From assembly GCA_013298335.1 (NCBI GenBank), contig JAAFHI010000139.1:1-7483 (forward strand): 7,483 nt of DNA. The letters run 5' to 3'. The notes beneath the pieces are model-generated. The model did no database searches. It was not told the origin of the DNA and was given only the letters and a program-made list of their open reading frames with translations. Of the stretch, positions 6,268-7,483 are shown piece by piece. Position 1 is the stretch's first letter, and every line of letters starts with the position of its first letter. The DNA comes from Actinomycetota bacterium. GTDB taxonomy: Bacteria > Acidobacteriota > Blastocatellia > Chloracidobacteriales > Chloracidobacteriaceae. Made by a program: the position numbers and the translations under genes.

Positions 6268-6447
6268 GGTGTTGAATAGAACAGTCCGGACGCGAGGGTG
6301 CGGTACATGGGAACGCGCCGTGTTGTCCTGAAATGGTGAATTGTGAAACGTGCGAGTCCATACAAGCACTTCCCTTGTTTAAAAATCAATAATCTCTTCA
6401 ATATGCCGAAAAGCGAATCCTCGCGGCCCGTCACGACCTCCCGGAAA

Positions 6448-6489
6448 CCGCCGGATGGAGAAATCCCGGTTTGACCCGGCTTCCGGCGG
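6448..6489. repeat. Short G+C-rich inverted repeat
   Basis: CCGCCGGA (6448-6455) and TCCGGCGG (6482-6489) are perfect inverted copies separated by 26 bases. There is no T tract, so it is not an obvious terminator. It sits 20 bases before the heptad array and could be part of that repeat element or a chance match in G+C-rich DNA. Confidence 0.4.
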
Positions 6490-6509
6490 GAAATAGATTC
6501 GAGGGAGTG

Positions 6510-6638
6510 GTTAGCAGTTAGCAGTTAGCAGTTAGCAGTTAGCAGTTAGCAGTTAGTACAGTCAGTGAAATGTGCTGACCGGCCTCAATTTATTTCATCT
6601 CTTCACTAACTACTAACCGCTGACTACTAATGACTAAC
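6510..6638. repeat. GTTAGCA heptad array facing a degenerate inverted array
   Basis: Positions 6510-6551 are six perfect tandem copies of GTTAGCA, with a seventh GTTAGTA at 6552-6558. After a 45-base spacer, 6604-6638 reads as five heptads, CACTAAC, TACTAAC, CGCTGAC, TACTAAT and GACTAAC. These are the reverse complement of GTTAGYR-like units (GTTAGTG, GTTAGTA, GTCAGCG, ATTAGTA, GTTAGTC). The two arrays can pair as an imperfect long hairpin. Inside the spacer TGAAAT (6566-6571) can pair with ATTTCA (6592-6597). The element ends 42 bases before the chelatase-like start, so it may lie in that gene's leader or promoter. There is no coding content, no spacers as in CRISPR, and no initiator gene nearby as expected for iterons. 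Confidence 0.88.
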
Positions 6639-6680
6639 CCCGGCCACTCATCCTGAATCCATCCGCCATCACCGCACCCC

Positions 6681-7483
6681 GTGACCGTTTCCCTCGCTTC
6701 CTCCCTGCCCTTCGCGGCGGTCGTCGGCCATCCGACGGTCAAACGCGCGCTCCTTTTGCTCGCCATCGAACCGCGCCTGCGCGGAATCGCCTTTGCCGCG
6801 CCCATCGGGAGCGCGAAATCGACGCTCGCCCGGTCGTTCGCCGCGCTCGTTTCGGACGCCACCGGCAAGGATCACGCACCGTTCTACGTCCTGCCCTCGA
6901 ACATCAGCGAGGACCGGCTCTTCGGCGGCATCGACATCGAATCGGCGGTCACGAACGGCGCGCGCCGCTTCCAGACCGGACTGCTCGCGCAGGCCGACGG
7001 CGGATTCGTCTTCGCCGACAACCTCAACCTGCTGCCGAGCCACGTCGAAAACGCCCTGCTTTCCTGCCTCTCCGACGGACGCCTGCGGATCGAGCGCGAC
7101 GGCATCTCGCTCGAACAGTCGGCTGATTTCTCCCTCATCGCCGCCTTCAACCCGGAAGACGGCGGCGTCCGATGGCACGTTCTCGACCGGCTCGGCCTGA
7201 TTGTCGCCGCGCCGCGCCGCCCCGAATTCGAAATGCGGCAGCAGGTTCTGGAAACGGTCTACGCTTTCGAACGCGACCCGGCGGCGTTTCACACGCTCTA
7301 TGACGACGAAACCGCCGCCCTGCGCGGGCTGATCGTCGCCGCGAAAAAGCGGCTGCCACAGGTCGAAATCGCGCCCGAATTTCTGACCCAGATCTGCCAG
7401 CGCGCCGTCGAACTCGGCATTCCCGGCCACCGCGGCGAACTGTTCGCCAACCTCTGCGCCCGCGCCAACGCCGCGCTCGAAGG
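6681..7483 (+). CDS. Magnesium chelatase-type AAA+ ATPase (ChlI/BchI- or BchD-like), partial
   Basis: The frame is open from a GTG at 6681 for 267 codons and runs off the window. An in-frame stop at 6654 and the lack of other start codons make this GTG the best choice, though no clear ribosome site precedes it. The pattern follows magnesium chelatase AAA+ subunits: FAAVVGH (11-17), a P-loop region APIGSAKST (40-48), LPSNISEDRLFGGIDIE (71-87), GLLAQADGG (100-108), a Walker B-like FVFADNLNLL (109-118), sensor 1 FNPE (156-159), LDRLGL (168-173, arginine-finger region) and GHRGEL (249-254, sensor 2). The first P-loop Gly is Ala40, and the Walker B second acid is Asn114 instead of Glu, so ATP hydrolysis may be impaired, as in D-type subunits. 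The C-terminal half, which would show a von Willebrand A domain if this is BchD-like, lies outside. No (bacterio)chlorophyll genes are visible, and such ATPases also occur in non-phototrophs, so the role is open. Confidence 0.85.
   Translation, partial: MTVSLASSLPFAAVVGHPTVKRALLLLAIEPRLRGIAFAAPIGSAKSTLARSFAALVSDATGKDHAPFYVLPSNISEDRLFGGIDIESAVTNGARRFQTGLLAQADGGFVFADNLNLLPSHVENALLSCLSDGRLRIERDGISLEQSADFSLIAAFNPEDGGVRWHVLDRLGLIVAAPRRPEFEMRQQVLETVYAFERDPAAFHTLYDDETAALRGLIVAAKKRLPQVEIAPEFLTQICQRAVELGIPGHRGELFANLCARANAALE

Larger units (their letters stand above)
6258..6680. other. Divergent intergenic region
   Basis: This is 423 bases between the divergent lipoprotein and chelatase-like genes. 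The side near the lipoprotein (6258-6440) should hold its promoter; an A+T-rich patch at about 6375-6405 is the most likely place. The rest holds a G+C-rich inverted repeat (6448-6489) and the heptad repeat element (6510-6638), both listed separately. No credible gene is seen: the open frames present are extensions or shadows of the flanking genes. Confidence 0.6.

Noticed and set aside
6360..6389. Possible minus-strand promoter for the lipoprotein gene: TTGATT, 18 bases, TTGTAT with a TGn extension
   Set aside because: The -10 match is only 3 of 6 and the spacer is one base long for sigma-70 type promoters; too weak to list as a feature.
6258..6434. Upstream extension of the lipoprotein frame
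   Set aside because: The ATG at 6257 has a good ribosome site and begins a normal signal peptide; the extension would bury that signal inside the protein.
6510..6638. Heptad arrays as a CRISPR array or plasmid iterons
   Set aside because: The units are contiguous 7-mers with no unique spacers, and no cas or replication-initiator gene is present in the window.
6669..7430. Open frame of 253 codons on the minus strand
   Set aside because: It is antisense to the chelatase-like gene, whose plus-strand translation carries the family motifs in order.

Overview
The window is a high-G+C bacterial chromosome segment. It carries Shine-Dalgarno-led genes, a lipoprotein-type signal peptide, a large cytosolic hybrid histidine kinase and an intrinsic terminator. 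No rRNA, tRNA, CRISPR array, transposase or phage gene is visible. The phylum cannot be fixed from the sequence. The small four-cysteine lipoprotein (ECDEY...C type) resembles proteins I associate with Acidobacteriota and some deltaproteobacterial lineages, which is only a weak hint.

Layout. (1) 1-1244, minus strand: N-terminal 414 codons of a membrane-bound GT2 processive (cellulose-synthase-like) glycosyltransferase, cut by the window edge. (2) 1245-1561: divergent intergenic region holding a 14-bp/7-bp periodic inverted repeat. (3) 1562-3904, plus: PAS-PAS-PAS hybrid histidine kinase with a C-terminal receiver; its second PAS domain is LOV-like but lacks the photoactive cysteine. (4) 3989-4612, plus: histidine-phosphatase (phosphoglycerate mutase-like) enzyme. 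(5) 4642-5770, plus: probable type II toxin-antitoxin pair, an HTH+DUF433 antitoxin overlapping a PIN-like (VapC45-type) toxin. It ends at a strong terminator (5781-5828) that also serves the converging gene. (6) 5853-6257, minus: small secreted, probably lipid-anchored protein with a PAEPAK/TP-rich linker and four cysteines. (7) 6258-6680: intergenic region with an array of GTTAGCA heptads facing a degenerate reverse-complement array. (8) 6681-7483, plus: N-terminal 267 codons of a magnesium-chelatase-type AAA+ protein with altered Walker A and Walker B residues, cut by the window edge.

The genes do not form one obvious pathway. The only clear functional unit is the toxin-antitoxin pair, whose hand-counted G+C is lower than that of its neighbours. 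The most unusual structural signal is that the two large intergenic regions each carry an inverted-repeat element built from short words with a 7-base period. They look like two different members of one style of dispersed repeat. No complete previously undescribed multi-gene system is evident; the best leads are the heptad-periodic elements, the LOV-like Cys-less kinase and the degenerate chelatase-like ATPase.
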